Source: an uncultured Oligoflexia bacterium
GTDB taxonomy: Bacteria; Bdellovibrionota; Bacteriovoracia; Bacteriovoracales; Bacteriovoracaceae
Length of the DNA: 64,000 nt
Assembly (NCBI GenBank): GCA_913058265.1
Contig: CAJXPQ010000003.1
Location: 248,001-312,000 of the forward strand
Direction: 5' to 3'
The position numbers and the translations under genes are program-made. The notes below the pieces were generated by a model. The model saw only the letters and a list, made by a program, of their open reading frames with translations. It had not been told where the DNA came from and searched no databases. Shown piece after piece: positions 61,661-64,000 of this stretch (positions within the stretch are counted from its first letter, which is position 1; each line of letters opens with the position of its first letter).

Positions 61661-61791
61661 AAAGATAAAATAACATAATCAAAAAAGTAATGCATTTATT
61701 TTCCCTGCCATATCGTGTCATTAATAATTTACCTACTTATAGATTTATCAACTTGTCACTATAATGGAGTGAACCAAAAGGAAGTATAGAT

Positions 61792-62514
61792 ATGGGCAGG
61801 CATTTGAATTTAGTACAGAGTGATTTTGAGAATTTGGAAAAGAGAATTTTACCTAGATTTCCATTTTGTTACCTAACTTTTAAATCATCAAAAGAGGCGA
61901 CACATACTTTCGAAGTTAAGGATATTTCTTATACTGGCATGCAGCTTGGATTGCGTAATGGTACCCACAAAATGGAGAAGGATGAGACTATTCATGGTTT
62001 TGTTCATTGGGGCGGTAGAGAACTAGAAATCAATGGAAATATTAAGTGGAAAACTGATATGAGGTTAGGTGTCGAGTTCTCTCATGGGCAAGCACATAAA
62101 AATGAAATAGATTCTTTCTTGGTCATGAATAGAGTCGCGAAAGAGTTAAAGCCACTACATAAAATGGATCACGGTATAGAAACACCTTCTAATCTTAGAG
62201 TTTGGTTGCGTGCGGATGGACCTGTTGAGATATTTATTTGGCAACACAACCATGGAGACTTGGCACGAATACAAATTCTTATGATGGAGAATTTTATTGA
62301 GTGGGAAGATGGTAAAGGTCTGCAATCGGCGAGAGTGATATCAAAAAGAGATATTGATACCCCTTTAATCTCTGAAGACGAATATGTTTTTAAGATTGAT
62401 GACTCAATGGATCCACATAAGCTCAGCCTGGCCCAGACTTTAGTTAATAATATTGATGAAAGCTATTTGGATCAAAGCGTTATGGATTTTATGCAGAGAA
62501 AATTAAAAGCCTGA
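61792..62514 (+). CDS. PilZ-domain protein, predicted c-di-GMP binder
   Basis: 240 residues. A PilZ domain covers about 15-100: EKRILPRFPF gives the R-x3-R-like arginines and DISYTGMQL the (D/N)-x-S-x2-G motif, both of which hold c-di-GMP. The rest (about 105-240) is of unknown type. It could link c-di-GMP level to a target protein. AAAGGAAG is the SD. Neighbouring HD-domain and receiver genes are further upstream and not linked. Confidence 0.8.
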   Translation: MGRHLNLVQSDFENLEKRILPRFPFCYLTFKSSKEATHTFEVKDISYTGMQLGLRNGTHKMEKDETIHGFVHWGGRELEINGNIKWKTDMRLGVEFSHGQAHKNEIDSFLVMNRVAKELKPLHKMDHGIETPSNLRVWLRADGPVEIFIWQHNHGDLARIQILMMENFIEWEDGKGLQSARVISKRDIDTPLISEDEYVFKIDDSMDPHKLSLAQTLVNNIDESYLDQSVMDFMQRKLKA

Positions 62515-62598
62515 TAAATCGTTAACATTTGTGCATTAAGATTGATGTTTTGTTCTGCCTTGCTAGAATAAAGATAATCATTAATCAAAGGATAATTT

Positions 62599-63552
62599 GT
62601 GAATAGAAATTTAGCATTAGAGTTTGTACGTGTGACTGAAATGGCAGCGATTGCATCTGCTCGCCAGATGGGACGCGGAGATGAGAAAGAAGCCGATCGT
62701 GCAGCTGTTGATGCTATGAGAACAATGCTTGAATCAGTTGAGTGTAATGCAACTGTCGTTATTGGAGAGGGTGAGCGAGACGAAGCTCCAATGCTATTCA
62801 TTGGAGAGAAAGTTGGTTCAGGTTCAGGTCCAGAACTCGAAATAGCAGTTGATCCACTAGAAGGAACAACTATCTGTGCTCGTGGTGGCTATAATTCAAT
62901 CTCAGTAATGGCGATTGGAGAAAAAGGAAACCTAATGCATGCTCCAGATACATATATGGATAAGATAGCTGTAGGTCCTGAGGCCAAAGGTCTCATTGAT
63001 ATTTTGGCAACGCCAACAGAAAACTTAAAAAGAATCGCTGAAGCAAAAAAGTGTCGTATTCAAGATCTTACGGCCGTAGTCCTTGATAGGCCTCGCCATG
63101 TTGATCTCATTGCTGAGCTAAGAGAAACAGGTTGTAGGATACAGTTAATTGGAGATGGTGATGTTTCGGCCGCTATTGCAACAGCATTGCCAGACTCTGG
63201 AGTCGATGTACTTTTCGGTATTGGGGCAGCACCTGAGGGAGTTATCTCTGCTGCGGCACTCAGATGTTTGGGGGGAGACTTTCAAGGTATTTTAAAACCT
63301 AGAAACGAAGATGAGATTATCAGAGCTAAGAAAATGGGCATTGCAGATATTAATAAGGTTTTTCAGTTAGAAGAACTAGCTTCTGGAAATGTTATGTTTG
63401 TCGCAACAGGTGTTACTGGTGGTAATTTACTTGAAGGGGTTAAATTTAAGCCATGGGGAGCGACAACTCACTCCCTAGTTATGAGAAGTGCATCGGGAAC
63501 GATTAGGCATATAAGTGCTGAGCACCATTTTGATACTAAACCACGTTATTAG
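62599..63552 (+). CDS. glpX: Fructose-1,6-bisphosphatase, class II
   Basis: 317 residues. GlpX motifs: VIGEGERDEAPMLFIGE, VDPLEGTTICARG (the D-P-x-(E/D)-G-T metal and Li-sensitive site), IGDGDVSAAIATA and GIGAAPEGVISAAALRCLGG. It dephosphorylates fructose-1,6-bisphosphate in gluconeogenesis. GTG start with AAAGGATAA upstream. It lies 18 bases before a START-like gene. Confidence 0.95.
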   Translation: MNRNLALEFVRVTEMAAIASARQMGRGDEKEADRAAVDAMRTMLESVECNATVVIGEGERDEAPMLFIGEKVGSGSGPELEIAVDPLEGTTICARGGYNSISVMAIGEKGNLMHAPDTYMDKIAVGPEAKGLIDILATPTENLKRIAEAKKCRIQDLTAVVLDRPRHVDLIAELRETGCRIQLIGDGDVSAAIATALPDSGVDVLFGIGAAPEGVISAAALRCLGGDFQGILKPRNEDEIIRAKKMGIADINKVFQLEELASGNVMFVATGVTGGNLLEGVKFKPWGATTHSLVMRSASGTIRHISAEHHFDTKPRY

Positions 63553-63569
63553 AATAAAAGGATTTATTT

Positions 63570-63998
63570 ATGGCAAGTGCAACTAAAGTTGTAGTAATGA
63601 ATGCACCAAAAGATTCGGTGATGAGTGTTCTTACAAATTATGACGGTTATTCAGAATTTATGGATGGAGTCACAGCTGTTAGTGTTATTAGTCGTGATGG
63701 TAACATTGCGAAAGTCGAATATCGTATTAATCTGATCAAAAAATTCAGTTATATTCTTAATCTCGTTGAAGAAGAAAATAAACTCTCTTGGACATTTGAT
63801 GAGGGAGATCTTTTTAGTGTTAATAGCGGCTCATGGGAATTAAAAGATTTAGGGGATGGTACCACTGAAGTTACATACAATGTTGAAGTAGATATACGAG
63901 TAAAAATGATGGGGAAGGGAATGATTGTTAAGAAATTAACAGAGGTTCAATTACCTTCACTTTTAAGAGCTGTTGACGAAAGAGCACAGGCCATATAA
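63570..63998 (+). CDS. START/SRPBCC-fold protein (Coq10 / polyketide-cyclase-like)
   Basis: 142 residues, complete in the window. The start MASATKVVVMNAPKDSVMSVLTNYDGYSEFMDGVTAV is the usual opening of the Coq10/SRPBCC lipid-pocket family, with the central VEYRINLIKKFSYILNL and C-terminal long helix (LTEVQLPSLLRAVDERA). It may bind a quinone or another lipid. It follows glpX by 18 bases with AAAGGAT as SD, so they are probably one unit. Confidence 0.82.
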   Translation: MASATKVVVMNAPKDSVMSVLTNYDGYSEFMDGVTAVSVISRDGNIAKVEYRINLIKKFSYILNLVEEENKLSWTFDEGDLFSVNSGSWELKDLGDGTTEVTYNVEVDIRVKMMGKGMIVKKLTEVQLPSLLRAVDERAQAI

Positions 63999-64000
63999 CC

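Noticed and set aside
62472-62801. Minus-strand 109-residue ORF over glpX
   Set aside because: It is antisense to the conserved glpX start, has no SD and no recognisable motif.

Overview
The window looks like chromosomal DNA of a low-GC Gram-negative bacterium of the Bdellovibrionota type, most likely a Bacteriovorax/Halobacteriovorax-like marine predator. This is inferred from the AT-rich code, the many small lipoproteins and exported proteins of unknown family, the wealth of secreted hydrolases (papain-like, M14, DUF885, HExxH lipoprotein), a membrane pyrophosphatase, and ordinary house-keeping genes of proteobacterial type. No rRNA, tRNA, CRISPR array, insertion sequence or prophage was seen. 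No gene-free stretch exceeds about 290 bases once pseudogenes are counted.

Layout. 0-8.9 kb: the end of one gene, a tandem pair of related lipoproteins, an adenosine-deaminase-family enzyme, an HCCA-isomerase/DsbA-fold protein, small exported proteins, ribosomal protein bS21, a YceI-like protein and an EEP nuclease with a 33-residue hydrophobic ORF just upstream. 8.9-12.8 kb: an overlapping TesA-like esterase / ABC ATPase / ABC permease operon. 12.8-18.7 kb: a CheY-like receiver, DedA, an ExbB-ExbD-FecR-domain barrel operon and a sodium:solute symporter with a small membrane partner. 19-28.5 kb: a cysteine-rich Arg/Pro-repeat exported protein behind a sigma-54 promoter, a papain-like/DUF333 pair, a DUF885 peptidase, a metallophosphatase lipoprotein, a membrane pyrophosphatase with a His-rich tail, and an M14 carboxypeptidase. 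28.5-33.8 kb: a TolC-RND-TetR efflux operon with two repeated operator-like boxes and no adaptor gene. 33.9-46.5 kb: an MFS-PlsC fusion, PAP2 phosphatase, an exported pair with a 1298-residue zinc protease, a CDF transporter, CBS protein, photolyase, a NadD-like enzyme and SfsA. 46.8-48.1 kb: citrate synthase.

48.2-58.4 kb is different. It holds five decayed genes among intact ones: a lipoprotein with a stop in its signal peptide, a frameshifted solute-binding protein, a transglutaminase-like gene with about seven lesions, a secreted protein with several lesions, and an XRE regulator with one stop. The intact genes here include bfd-bfr under a clear operator, an HD-domain protein, a TauE-type permease, an Rsm22-like methyltransferase, a receiver protein and a MscS channel. 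The 58.4-64 kb end is tight and conserved: pgsA-serB-LRR-barrel on the minus strand, then PilZ, glpX and a START-like gene on the plus strand.

How genes work together: bfd and bfr store and release iron under one operator; TolC, RND and TetR form a self-regulated efflux unit; ExbB/ExbD probably energise an envelope process involving the FecR-domain barrel; the ABC pair next to the esterase resembles the tesA-ybbA-ybbP neighbourhood of enterobacteria. All function calls come from reading motifs by eye; no database search was run.
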